From positions 62,001 to 126,000 of the forward strand of contig CAYWSX010000004.1 of the NCBI GenBank assembly GCA_964461115.1: 64,000 nucleotides of DNA, in the 5' to 3' direction. The notes under the pieces are model-generated. The model was not told the origin of the DNA and searched no databases. It saw only the letters and a program-made list of their open reading frames with translations. The translations under genes and the position numbers were made by a program. Positions 1-7,570 of the stretch are shown piece by piece. Every line of letters begins with the position of its first letter. The first letter of the stretch is position 1. The DNA is from RGIG2134 sp964461115. GTDB lineage: Bacteria; Cyanobacteriota; Vampirovibrionia; Gastranaerophilales; Gastranaerophilaceae.

Positions 1-567
1 TCACAGTTTCTTTTTAAAGAAGTTTTTCCTGACTTTGACTCACCAAGCCTTGAAAATCTTTTAAAGCAATTTGAAGTTGTAACCGACACTCGCCACAGGG
101 CAATGGCCGATGCAATGGGGCTTGCGCTATGCTATCCGCGTTTGAAAAAACTCTACGACAAAAAATATGACTGGCAAATCAAACAAATAGACAATATAGA
201 TTACCTTTTCGAGCGCTATTTGAGAATTCAACAAGCAATAAATACAATGCAGTTTGAATTGCAGGATTTAAAATCAATATTTAAAATATATTTTGAAAAA
301 GGCGGCGAAGATGTCATCGCTGCAACCGGTGAAACTCTTACTTACCAATCAAAACATGGTTTTGGATACGACTTTGCACAAATTAAAGATGTTTTAGAAG
401 ACATCGGTGCTCTTAACAAAGCGGTAAAACTCAATAACGGCTTTGTGGACAGGCTTGTCGGCGGAAGAAGTCTTGATGAAGACACACGTAACAAAATCAA
501 AGAAGCAAGACAAGACTTTTCAGAAGTTCGCTCCGTACAAATCGTAAAAGCTCCTAACAGCAGATAG
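1..567 (+). CDS. DnaQ-like 3'-5' exonuclease, C-terminal part (5' end outside window)
   Basis: The reading frame is open from base 1, so the gene begins before the window. It encodes 188 visible residues. Near the start is HRAMADAMG, which fits the HxxxxD ExoIII motif of DEDDh exonucleases (DNA polymerase III epsilon / DnaQ superfamily); the preceding helix-rich stretch (SPSLENLLKQF) fits the region just before that motif. The remaining ~145 residues are not recognised and are longer than the tail of a plain epsilon subunit. The ExoI and ExoII motifs would lie upstream and cannot be checked. Role inferred: proofreading or repair nuclease. Confidence 0.65.
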   Translation, partial: SQFLFKEVFPDFDSPSLENLLKQFEVVTDTRHRAMADAMGLALCYPRLKKLYDKKYDWQIKQIDNIDYLFERYLRIQQAINTMQFELQDLKSIFKIYFEKGGEDVIAATGETLTYQSKHGFGYDFAQIKDVLEDIGALNKAVKLNNGFVDRLVGGRSLDEDTRNKIKEARQDFSEVRSVQIVKAPNSR

Positions 568-595
568 AAAAGAGAAAATCATTTTATTATTCATC

Positions 596-677
596 GTCAT
601 TTTGAACGAACAAAGTGAGCGAAGAATCTTTTAATTATCTTATTATATAAGATTCTTCGGCAAAGCCTCAGAATGAC
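596..677. repeat. imperfect palindromic intergenic element
   Basis: The left arm 596-630 (GTCATTTTGA...GAAGAATCTT) and right arm 649-677 (AAGATTCTTC...TCAGAATGAC) are imperfect inverted complements around an AT-rich loop. The shape and the GTCATTCTGA / GAAGAATCTT ends resemble dispersed REP- or MITE-like intergenic palindromes of many bacterial genomes. It lies between the exonuclease gene and the RTX-like gene. Only one copy is seen in this window. Confidence 0.6.
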
Positions 678-785
678 TCGGAAGAGTTACGTAACGAAAT
701 ATTAACAAAGCATATACAAATTTAGCAATTTTATATACTCATCTGACTTTATATATATACGAGATTATATAAAGCAGAGAGTATA

Positions 786-1937
786 ATGACAAAGATTACT
801 TCAATTAATCAATTTCAAAACAAATTAGCCTTCGAAATGCTTGGCAATGCTGAATTTAAACCTGAAACAGCTGCTAAAGTTACAGGCGTAAAGCTTGAAT
901 TAAACGACGGCGACGATGTTGTTATGCTCAAAGGCGATGACAACAATGTTAAAGCAGGAAACGGCAACAACACAATTATAACAGCCGGCAACAATAACCA
1001 TACAGTGTCAGGCAACGGCGACAACGTTGTCGGAGTTTACGGTACAAACAGTTCTGCAAAAACAGGCACAGGCGACGACAACATTTATGTTGAAGGCAAA
1101 TACAACAGTGTTGAAACAGCAGGCGGAAACAATACATTTCGCATAATTGGCGACAGCAACTCTGCAAAAGCAGGCGACGGACACAACAAAGTTGCAGTTC
1201 TTGGAAACAGCAACGGCGTTGAACTCGGAAACGGCAACCAATACCTTGCATATTGGGGCAATAACAACAACGTGACAATGGGCGACGGAAACTCAAAAGC
1301 TATGACCATGGATTTTGCATTAAGAGACGGTCAATTCAGAGACTTGGAAAACAAATGGATTTCAATGCTAGACTATTACAATTCGTCTCAAATGAAGAAT
1401 CTTGAAACAGCATATGATTACTCAAGCGGAAATAACACAATATTTAACGCTCTATCCGCAGACGATAAAGACTTCTCCGAAACAATTGACATGACAGAAC
1501 AAAAAGACGGAAAAGCAAAATATGTTATCGGTGCAGACCAAGGAGGATACGCAAGATTATATGTATACTCCTACACTTATAACGGTGTTGCATACTATTA
1601 CCCGAACGGCTGCGAAGGCGACCAGTCACAAAAAGCAGCGATTACAAATGTTGTACAGACAGATGTTTCTTACTACGCAGCAGATTCTTATACAATGGAA
1701 TACTCAAAAAACTATGTGGTCGGCGGCGTAAGCGGAAACAACATAACTTTTGGAAACGGCGACAACACACTCAAACACACCGTCGCAGACAACACAAACA
1801 ACGTCAATATGGGACAAGCGACAACAGGACATACAGTTCAGCAGGAACTCGCTTACAGCTTCGCACAAAAATCCTACCAAGACTTTGTAAAATACTATAT
1901 AAAAACCAAAAACTTCAACACCACAACAACACAGTAA
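786..1937 (+). CDS. RTX-like beta-roll repeat protein (383 aa), 18-residue repeats
   Basis: Residues 50-175 contain seven consecutive 18-residue repeats of the type GxxNxxxxGxGxNxxxxx (for example GNNNHTVSGNGDNVVGVY), equal to two RTX nonapeptides of which one keeps the GxGxD/N core. A further degenerate copy (GGVSGNNITFGNGDNT) lies near residue 315. No Sec signal peptide is visible. RTX proteins are usually exported by type I secretion and fold on calcium; that is family knowledge, not shown here. The C-terminus is Tyr/Lys/Thr-rich. The start follows a weak AGAG sequence. The next gene begins 58 bp downstream and is probably co-transcribed. A second protein with the same 18-residue phasing is at 59898-60431. 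Confidence 0.7.
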   Translation: MTKITSINQFQNKLAFEMLGNAEFKPETAAKVTGVKLELNDGDDVVMLKGDDNNVKAGNGNNTIITAGNNNHTVSGNGDNVVGVYGTNSSAKTGTGDDNIYVEGKYNSVETAGGNNTFRIIGDSNSAKAGDGHNKVAVLGNSNGVELGNGNQYLAYWGNNNNVTMGDGNSKAMTMDFALRDGQFRDLENKWISMLDYYNSSQMKNLETAYDYSSGNNTIFNALSADDKDFSETIDMTEQKDGKAKYVIGADQGGYARLYVYSYTYNGVAYYYPNGCEGDQSQKAAITNVVQTDVSYYAADSYTMEYSKNYVVGGVSGNNITFGNGDNTLKHTVADNTNNVNMGQATTGHTVQQELAYSFAQKSYQDFVKYYIKTKNFNTTTTQ

Positions 1938-1995
1938 ACTAAAACCCATCACCCGAAACTAAACCCGTTTATTATTAAAAAGAGAGAAAAATATT

Positions 1996-2613
1996 ATGAG
2001 CGCAAACTTCAATTTTTTGGATTTAACAGCTAAACAAGTACAAGGTCAAAATGCAGGCAATAACGTACAAGTCGGCGGCTCTAATGACGCACAGAAACTG
2101 CAAAAAACTGACGTATTTACGGCAGCTAAAAAAGGAATGCAACCCGCAGCGCAAAAAGGTGCAATAAAAGAAGCACCTCAAAACACTGACCCTAATGCGA
2201 TAAACGCGTTCGGCGACAAAGGCGGATACGGCGATACAGTTTTGTTCTCTACTAAAAACACACAAAATAACTCACAGAAAAGCACTACCATGGCAGGCAA
2301 AGTCGGAAATGCGGTTAATTTCGGCGGCGGCAACGACGGCAAGCTTCAAGAGCTGGCTAAAAACCTTGGCATAGACACAAATATGGACGAAAACCAAATT
2401 AAAAATAATATTAAATCAAAATTGAATTCAATGGCACCACAGGAACTTACAAAATTGAAAGGCGAAGACCTGGACAACGCGTCTGATTTCGGTCTTATCG
2501 CAATGAACGACATTGAAGCAAAAATGAAAGGCAACAACAACGATACGAACAGCCAAAAACAAGATCCGAACAAAATTAAATTCGGCGCGTTCACATCGGG
2601 TTCAGAAGTTTAA
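1996..2613 (+). CDS. hypothetical Asn/Gln/Lys-rich protein (205 aa)
   Basis: Not recognised. The protein is polar and low in complexity, rich in Asn, Gln, Gly and Lys, without signal peptide or membrane segment. A possible folded part lies at about residues 115-180 (KLQELAKNLGIDTNMDENQI, followed by helix-like sequence); the N-terminal 110 residues look disordered. The start is preceded by AGAGAG. It follows the RTX-like gene after 58 bp and is followed by a clear terminator, so the two form a likely transcription unit and the protein may assist or accompany its neighbour; that is inference from position only. Confidence 0.6.
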   Translation: MSANFNFLDLTAKQVQGQNAGNNVQVGGSNDAQKLQKTDVFTAAKKGMQPAAQKGAIKEAPQNTDPNAINAFGDKGGYGDTVLFSTKNTQNNSQKSTTMAGKVGNAVNFGGGNDGKLQELAKNLGIDTNMDENQIKNNIKSKLNSMAPQELTKLKGEDLDNASDFGLIAMNDIEAKMKGNNNDTNSQKQDPNKIKFGAFTSGSEV

Positions 2614-2661
2614 AAAAAAGCAACTCGCAGCAATGCAGGAATAGGGAATAGGAAAAATTAC

Positions 2662-2692
2662 GCCGCTCAATGAGCGGCATTTTTTTATTTTT
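2662..2692 (+). terminator. Rho-independent terminator
   Basis: GCCGCTCA and TGAGCGGC form an 8-bp stem around a one-base centre (in practice a 6-bp stem with 5-nt loop), followed by a long T run. It ends the unit 786-2613. Confidence 0.85.
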
Positions 2693-2794
2693 ACATGATA
2701 AAACTAAATACTTTTTTCCGTTTATATTTTTTTATCTACACATTTTATGCCGCCTAATACGTCTCGGATAAGCTCTGCTTGTACACTTCCCTCA

Positions 2795-3355
2795 TCATTT
2801 TTGGCTATTATTGAAGAATGCACCATCCACAAAGAGTTTGTTCAATGAGAGCATAAGCCTTTTCCCTTTATAACCAATATTAATCAGAAAATCGGTTCCA
2901 TCCTTAGAAATATTGCAAAGAATATCTCCTCCACTAGCCCGATTTAACATAAAGTTCGTACCATTGCCCTTCTGTGACGGTGTGATAAGAGCTGATATAT
3001 TAGGATGACTCGCAAGAGCTTTTTGGTTGTTCATTATTACTTTAACATCATTAGAATAAGAAAGCTTAACTAAACCCACAGCCTCTTTTCTGTCTTTAAG
3101 AATGCTATCAGTAAGCGTAGAATAAACATTGGTGATGTATTCTTTTATTTTTGCGGCATAAGCATTAAATGCCGTTTGCCTCTTATTATCTTGCATTATG
3201 TTTAGGCAATCATATAAGTCGCATCCTTCTTTAAATAACCCCTTCAAACTGGCTCCAAAACTTACATTGCTTTTATTGTATTGGTTGTTGCCAATAGAGT
3301 CTTTTGAAAATTTACCATTTAAACTTGGGCTGACGCCCAATGACATTACTCTCAT
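2795..3355 (-). CDS. hypothetical protein with N-terminal NVSFGA tag (186 aa)
   Basis: Not recognised as a family. The N-terminus starts MRVMSLGV, continues with an Asn/Ser-rich stretch and carries VSFGA at residues 31-35, the same two-part leader seen on six other proteins of this window. After the tag follows a helical region with Cys and Lys (FKEGCDLYDCL), and a C-terminal beta-rich part. The ATG at 3355 is chosen over an upstream GTG (3376) because AAAGGAG lies at the right distance before it. No membrane segment is visible. The gene stands alone, with HU downstream on the same strand. Confidence 0.65.
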   Translation of the reverse strand: MRVMSLGVSPSLNGKFSKDSIGNNQYNKSNVSFGASLKGLFKEGCDLYDCLNIMQDNKRQTAFNAYAAKIKEYITNVYSTLTDSILKDRKEAVGLVKLSYSNDVKVIMNNQKALASHPNISALITPSQKGNGTNFMLNRASGGDILCNISKDGTDFLINIGYKGKRLMLSLNKLFVDGAFFNNSQK

Positions 3356-3446
3356 GTTTCTCTCCTTTAAATACACTTTTAATTAAATGCTCCGACAAAA
3401 ATAAACTTGTCAGAGCCGACGCTTTAAATTAACAATTCTTCACCCA

Positions 3447-3475
3447 ACAAAAAACGCCTCCCAATGGAAGGCGTT
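3447..3475 (-). terminator. terminator after the HU gene
   Basis: On the minus strand AACGCCTTCC and GGGAGGCGTT pair around a short loop and are followed by TTTTTTG. It lies directly after the stop of the HU gene. Confidence 0.8.
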
Positions 3476-3501
3476 CTTTATTTTCAAGTCTTAAAAACAA
3501 A

Positions 3502-3780
3502 CTATTTTTTGTTAACAAGATCTTTGAATTTTTTACCAGCTGAGAAAGCAGGAACTGTTTTAGCAGCGATTTTGATTTCTTTACCGGTTTGTGGGTTGCG
3601 GCCAGTTCTAGCAGCTCTTTTTCTAGCTTCGAAAGTACCGAAACCAACCAAAGTAACTTTTGTTCCTTTAGCAACAGATGATTGGATTGTATCCATTAAA
3701 GCGTTAACTACTTCAGCAGCTTCTTTTTGAGTAACTTTAGCTTTTTTTGAAACTTCTTGTACTAATTCTTCTTTGTTCAT
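3502..3780 (-). CDS. hup: HU family DNA-binding protein
   Basis: The 92-residue length and sequence are typical of HU: MNKEELVQEVSKKAKVTQKE at the N-terminus, GFGTFEARKRAARTGRNPQT in the DNA-binding arm and IKIAAKTVPAFSAGK after it. HU binds and bends DNA as a dimer and compacts the nucleoid. A promoter (TTGCCA, 16 bp, TATAAT) lies upstream, AAGGAG precedes the start and a terminator follows, so it is a single-gene unit. Confidence 0.97.
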   Translation of the reverse strand: MNKEELVQEVSKKAKVTQKEAAEVVNALMDTIQSSVAKGTKVTLVGFGTFEARKRAARTGRNPQTGKEIKIAAKTVPAFSAGKKFKDLVNKK

Positions 3781-3814
3781 AGTGGTTTAAACTCCTTTTT
3801 TAGTCTACTTCCCT

Positions 3815-3842
3815 ATTATAATTGAATTCTAAAAAATGGCAA
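3815..3842 (-). promoter_or_regulatory. sigma-70 type promoter of hup
   Basis: On the minus strand TTGCCA (3837-3842), 16-bp spacer, TATAAT (3815-3820), about 35 bp before the hup start. Confidence 0.7.
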
Positions 3843-3892
3843 GCACTTTTTTTCCTCCAAATGGTTGTTTTAAAAGGATTTTTTTATTATTC

Positions 3893-3930
3893 AAAAAAAA
3901 TGCACTCCCAAAACTCAGTTCAGGAGTGCA
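3893..3930 (-). terminator. terminator after lysS
   Basis: TGCACTCC (3901-3908) pairs with GGAGTGCA (3923-3930); on the minus strand the hairpin is followed by eight T. It lies 19 bp after the lysS stop. Confidence 0.85.
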
Positions 3931-3948
3931 TTTTAAAGCTTACCCAAA

Positions 3949-5451
3949 TTAATTCAAAGGTTTCATAGTCGGAAACGCAATAACGTCACGGATTGTAGGC
4001 GAATCAGTCAAGAGCATGATTAATCTGTCCAAACCGATACCCAAACCACCGGCAGGCGGCATGCCATATTCTAGGGCGTTAATAAAGTCTTCGTCTATAT
4101 CACATGCTTCTTCATCACCCTCTGCCTTAGCTTTAGCCTGAGCTTCAAAACGATTACGCTGGTCAAGCGGGTCGGTAAGCTCAGAAAAGGCATTACAGAT
4201 TTCCCAGCCGTTAATTCTGGACTCAAAACGCTCTGTAAGTCTCGGGTTGTCACGATGAACTTTCGCCAGCGGAGAAATTTCACGCGGATAATCGAGAATG
4301 TGGATAGGCTGGATTAGGTGCGGCTCTACTTTTTCTTCAAAAACCTTCTCTACCACCTGTCCCCAGTTATCTTTACCCTCTACGGCAACACCGAGCTCAT
4401 CCGCCATTTTTTGAGCTTGCTTAGCATCAAAAATATCGCTGAAATCAACACCTGTATACTCAAGTACTGCACCAAGCATGGTTTTTCTGTCCCATGGAGG
4501 CGTAAGGTCGAGTTCTTTGCCTTGGAATGTAACTTTTGTAGTTCCCAAAACAGCCATTGCAACAGTGCTCACCATATTTTCAACAAGCGCCATCATTTCA
4601 TTGTAATCAACATAAGCTTGGTAAATTTCTATCATAGTAAATTCAGGGTTGTGGCGAGGTGAAATACCTTCGTTTCTAAAGTTTCTGTTCAATTCAAAGA
4701 TTTTTTCGCTAATACCGCCAACCAAAAGGCGCTTCAAGTGAAGCTCAGGTGCAATACGCATAAACATATCAATGTCATGAGCGTTGTGGTGAGTAATAAA
4801 AGGTCTGGCAGAAGCACCGCCTGCTTGAGTTTGAAGCATTGGCGTTTCGACTTCCAAGAAGCCTAATTTGATAAGATAATCACGTACATTCTGTATTATC
4901 AAACTTCTTTTTCTCAAAGTATCTTTAACATCCGCATTCATAATCAAGTCTACATAACGCTGACGGTAACGGGTTTCAACATCGGTTAATCCGTGGAATT
5001 TTTCAGGAAGAGGCTTGATAGATTTTGTAAGCATTTTGTAATCCGTAACTTTTAAAGAAAGTTCGCCTCTCGGAGTACGTCTGATTGTGCCATAAAAGCC
5101 TGCAATATCACCCATATCAAAGAGTTTCAACATTTTAACTTTTTCTTCAGGAATATTTTCTTTATGGCAGAATATTTGAATTTTTCCGCTGTCATCCATA
5201 AGGTCGATGAACATGCCGGAGTTTCTCATCGCCATAATTCTTCCTGCAACTGCATATGAGTCTTCGGTTTCTTCACCTGCTACCAAATCTTTATATTTGT
5301 CCTGCAAAAAAGCAGCGGATGCGTTCTTGTCAAACGAATAAGGATATGGGTTTACTCCTTTATCTGCTAAATCGGCAAGTTTTTGAATTCGGTTTGCTCT
5401 GATATTATCTTCTTGTGACGAATGTATTTGTTGTTCTTGAGTTTCTTGCAC
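3949..5451 (-). CDS. lysS: lysyl-tRNA synthetase, class II
   Basis: The 500-residue protein has the LysRS layout: an N-terminal OB-fold anticodon domain (about residues 65-175, VAGRIMAMRNSGMFIDLMDD) and a class II catalytic core with motif 2 (FRNEGISPRHNPEFTMIEIY) and motif 3 (GGLGIGLDRLIMLLTDSPTI). It charges tRNA-Lys. The start is GTG with GGAGG about 7 nt upstream. It is transcribed alone with its own terminator. The first ~25 residues are a Gln/Glu-rich extension before the usual start of the family. Confidence 0.97.
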   Translation of the reverse strand: MQETQEQQIHSSQEDNIRANRIQKLADLADKGVNPYPYSFDKNASAAFLQDKYKDLVAGEETEDSYAVAGRIMAMRNSGMFIDLMDDSGKIQIFCHKENIPEEKVKMLKLFDMGDIAGFYGTIRRTPRGELSLKVTDYKMLTKSIKPLPEKFHGLTDVETRYRQRYVDLIMNADVKDTLRKRSLIIQNVRDYLIKLGFLEVETPMLQTQAGGASARPFITHHNAHDIDMFMRIAPELHLKRLLVGGISEKIFELNRNFRNEGISPRHNPEFTMIEIYQAYVDYNEMMALVENMVSTVAMAVLGTTKVTFQGKELDLTPPWDRKTMLGAVLEYTGVDFSDIFDAKQAQKMADELGVAVEGKDNWGQVVEKVFEEKVEPHLIQPIHILDYPREISPLAKVHRDNPRLTERFESRINGWEICNAFSELTDPLDQRNRFEAQAKAKAEGDEEACDIDEDFINALEYGMPPAGGLGIGLDRLIMLLTDSPTIRDVIAFPTMKPLN

Positions 5452-5608
5452 TTTCTTTCCTCCAAACTATTATTTAATATAATTCTACCACCAAAAAACC
5501 AGATGTATTACAAATGTAAAGAATACATACAGTGATGTTTAAAAATCACAAAAATAGGGCACTATACATAAGCAGGGTATAGTTAGGATATAAGCTAGAG
5601 GTAACAAA

Positions 5609-5857
5609 ATGAAAAAAAGAAATATTCATGACATCGAAGATTGGGCAGATATTGATCGCTGTCTAAAAATAGGTGAAATTCTTCTTATGGCAGGTAAAAT
5701 TACGGAAAAATCACTGACAGTTGCGCTGGATCTGCAAAAAACGCGCAGTGAATACGTCGGTCAAATATTGCTTTCTCTAAATGCCGTTAAGAAAGAAGAT
5801 CTTGAAGCAGGTCTTGCGTTACAAGAAAAAATCAACCCGTTATGCAGGCTAACCTGA
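5609..5857 (+). CDS. standalone MshEN / T2SS-ATPase N-terminal-like domain (82 aa)
   Basis: Residues 20-77 show two helical motifs, KIGEILLMAGKITEKSLTVA and VGQILLSLNAVKKEDLEAGL, each followed by L-x-Q. This pattern is typical of the N-terminal domain of GspE/PilB-type ATPases (MshEN), which in some members binds c-di-GMP. Here it stands alone without an ATPase domain. AGAGG precedes the start, and the stop codon lies inside the downstream terminator hairpin. Possible role: adaptor in pilus or c-di-GMP control; this is inference. The RLGxxL... arginine hallmark of c-di-GMP binders is not clearly present. Confidence 0.65.
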   Translation: MKKRNIHDIEDWADIDRCLKIGEILLMAGKITEKSLTVALDLQKTRSEYVGQILLSLNAVKKEDLEAGLALQEKINPLCRLT

Positions 5858-5878
5858 TAACGGGCATTTTATTTTTTA
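5836..5878 (+). terminator. terminator after the MshEN-like gene
   Basis: CCCGTTAT and ATAACGGG form an 8-bp stem overlapping the stop codon, followed by a T-rich run. Confidence 0.8.
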
Positions 5879-5883
5879 AGAAT

Positions 5884-5930
5884 GGGCGTGACTCTGGTGG
5901 CGTTTTTAAAACGCCCTCGCCCGTTTTTTT
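5884..5930. terminator. second hairpin with T run, convergent region
   Basis: A nested hairpin (outer GGGCG/CGCCC, inner GGCGTTTT/AAAACGCC) followed by seven T on the plus strand. The minus strand reading serves pdxJ, whose stop lies at the T run. Confidence 0.55.
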
Positions 5931-6639
5931 ATTTTATAAGCGACTGCATGTCAGACACAGCTTTTTCAAGTCCCGTAAAGACTGCACGGGAGATTATACT
6001 GTGTCCGATATTTAATTCGCAAAGTCCTTCAATTTCGTGCATTCTGTGAACATTTTCATAGTTCAAACCATGACCGGCATTAACATTCAAGCCTAATGAG
6101 CGAGCGATTTCAGCTGAATTTTTCAGGCGCAGAAATTCTTTTTCTTCACTTTCTGTTCCATAAGCATTAGAATATGCACCCGTGTGCAATTCGATAAACT
6201 GTGCCCCAGTTGCAGCGGAAGCCTTGACTTGCGATTCATCAGGATCAATAAAGAGGCTAACTTTTATGCCTTTTTCAACAAGAGGTTTTACAAATTCGAT
6301 CATTTTTTTAAGTTGCGAAGCCACGTCAAGCCCGCCCTCAGTTGTAAGCTCCTGACGACGTTCAGGCACGATACAACAGGCATTTGGCACAAGCGCAAGA
6401 GCAATTTTTTGCATTTCGTCAGTTGCAGCCATCTCCAAATTCAAAAGCCCAAGATAAACAGAAGCAACATCACGCACATCATTATCTCTTATATGACGGC
6501 GGTCTTCACGCAGGTGCATTGTTATTCCCGAACAGTTCAGTTCTTTGCAAACGGTCGCCGCATGCATCACACTCGGCTCATCTGCGCCTCTTGCATTTCT
6601 CAAAGTCGCCACATGATCTATATTTACACCTAATAACAT
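5929..6639 (-). CDS. pdxJ: pyridoxine 5'-phosphate synthase
   Basis: PdxJ condenses 1-deoxyxylulose 5-phosphate with 3-amino-2-oxopropyl phosphate in pyridoxal phosphate synthesis. Family hallmarks are seen: LGVNIDHVATLRNARGADEP at the N-terminus, ITMHLREDRRHI, SLFIDPDE, FIELHTGAY, and LNVNAGHGLNYENV. The ATG at 6639 gives the canonical MLLGVNIDHVATLR start and 236 aa; a nine-codon upstream extension is possible but unlikely. No other vitamin B6 gene is adjacent. PLP made this way would serve BioF at 62134-63285, among others. Confidence 0.96.
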   Translation of the reverse strand: MLLGVNIDHVATLRNARGADEPSVMHAATVCKELNCSGITMHLREDRRHIRDNDVRDVASVYLGLLNLEMAATDEMQKIALALVPNACCIVPERRQELTTEGGLDVASQLKKMIEFVKPLVEKGIKVSLFIDPDESQVKASAATGAQFIELHTGAYSNAYGTESEEKEFLRLKNSAEIARSLGLNVNAGHGLNYENVHRMHEIEGLCELNIGHSIISRAVFTGLEKAVSDMQSLIK

Positions 6640-6762
6640 AATCTTCGCCCTCTTTTCCAATATCATTTTAGCAAAAAAATGAATTACACAAAAATAAAAC
6701 TGGACGACAATGCCTATTTTAATATTTTTTACTAAATTTATATTTACAGGGAGATTTTCTAA

Positions 6763-6918
6763 ATGACATCGTTTGCGGCAGTTTTAATTGTTGGACTATT
6801 AGTTTGCACGCTCAAACTTATTCAAGCCGAAAAACGCTCTCTGCTTGTGCTTTTCTCCTGTATAACGTGGCTGGTAGTCGCGCTTTATTTAAATTATTAT
6901 CTACTCATAAAAGATTAG
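6763..6918 (+). CDS. small membrane protein (51 aa)
   Basis: Not recognised. The ORF has a good ribosome site (CAGGGAG) and encodes two hydrophobic helices: AAVLIVGLLVCTLKLI near the start, then a short RS loop after AEK, and LLVLFSCITWLVVALYLNYY. It is too short for many gene finders. It sits alone between pdxJ and the following small ORF, on the opposite strand to pdxJ. Confidence 0.5.
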   Translation: MTSFAAVLIVGLLVCTLKLIQAEKRSLLVLFSCITWLVVALYLNYYLLIKD

Positions 6919-7073
6919 ATATTTTCAAACAATCCTCTATTTAAGCTAATTACAGCAAATAAAATCAACTTTTGGCTGATTTTTTTCCCGAAAATTCTGC
7001 GATACTTATAATACAAACCACGACTGAAAATCAGAGACGAGAGGGCTGAAGAGCCTTATTTACAGGGAATTTT

Positions 7074-7226
7074 ATGAATATAAACGAGCAGTGCCTGCTG
7101 AACTACCTACTGAATCCTGAAGACATAAACGCAATTTTAAATGCGCTTTTAAACAAGGAATACATAGATGCGGCTGCACTTTTACCCTCAAATATTTTTG
7201 TCTCCTTTGCTAATTTTTCAAACTAA
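7074..7226 (+). CDS. small hypothetical protein (50 aa)
   Basis: Not recognised. ATG at 7074 is preceded by ACAGGGA, as for the small ORF at 6763; a TATAAT box lies at about 7010. The peptide is helical (QCLLNYLLNPEDINAILNAL) and acidic to neutral. It converges with and overlaps the stop of the DciA-like gene by 4 bp. Evidence rests on the ribosome site and the amphipathic sequence only. Confidence 0.4.
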   Translation: MNINEQCLLNYLLNPEDINAILNALLNKEYIDAAALLPSNIFVSFANFSN

Positions 7227-7558
7227 TTATTGTCAGCAGGGTTCCAAATTTTGTGAGAGAACATAATATCCTCAATATCCAGCCCTATGGACTTTCCAAG
7301 AGTTTTAGATTTCTCAAGCACCATACGCTTCGACATGACAAGCTCCGATGTAACCTGCGCATTTTCACACGCAACTTTTAGCACTCTATTCGCCAACGAA
7401 GCTGGATAAGAGCGCTTCTCAAATCTGGTTCCGACGATTTGTCCCCAAATTTTAGAAAGATTATATTTCTTAATTTTGCCTGCAAGACTGGACGAAGACA
7501 AAATACCATCCAGTGTAATGCCGACTTGTTCAAATTCCGAATACCTGATTTTTTTCAT
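7223..7558 (-). CDS. DUF721 / DciA-like protein
   Basis: The core KIWGQIVGTRFEKRSYPASL...VLKVACENAQVTSELVM is the DUF721 pattern (W-x-x-x-V-G-x-x, then hydrophobic beta strands with VxVxxxxxxxELxxxK). DciA members load the replicative helicase in bacteria without DnaC/DnaI. The 111-aa length fits a compact member. TATAAT ends 6 nt before the ATG and no Shine-Dalgarno is present, so the mRNA is probably leaderless. The nucleotidyltransferase gene ends 7 bp upstream. Confidence 0.7.
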   Translation of the reverse strand: MKKIRYSEFEQVGITLDGILSSSSLAGKIKKYNLSKIWGQIVGTRFEKRSYPASLANRVLKVACENAQVTSELVMSKRMVLEKSKTLGKSIGLDIEDIMFSHKIWNPADNN

Positions 7559-7564
7559 AGTTTG

Positions 7565-7570
7565 ATTATA
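7565..7570 (-). promoter_or_regulatory. -10 box (TATAAT) giving leaderless dciA-like mRNA
   Basis: Minus-strand TATAAT, then CAAACT, then the ATG at 7558. The predicted transcription start falls on the A of the start codon. Confidence 0.6.

Noticed and set aside
815..1309. Cys/Leu-rich ORFs on the minus strand inside the RTX-like gene
   Set aside because: They are antisense shadows caused by the repetitive GGC/AAC codons of the plus-strand repeats; no ribosome sites.
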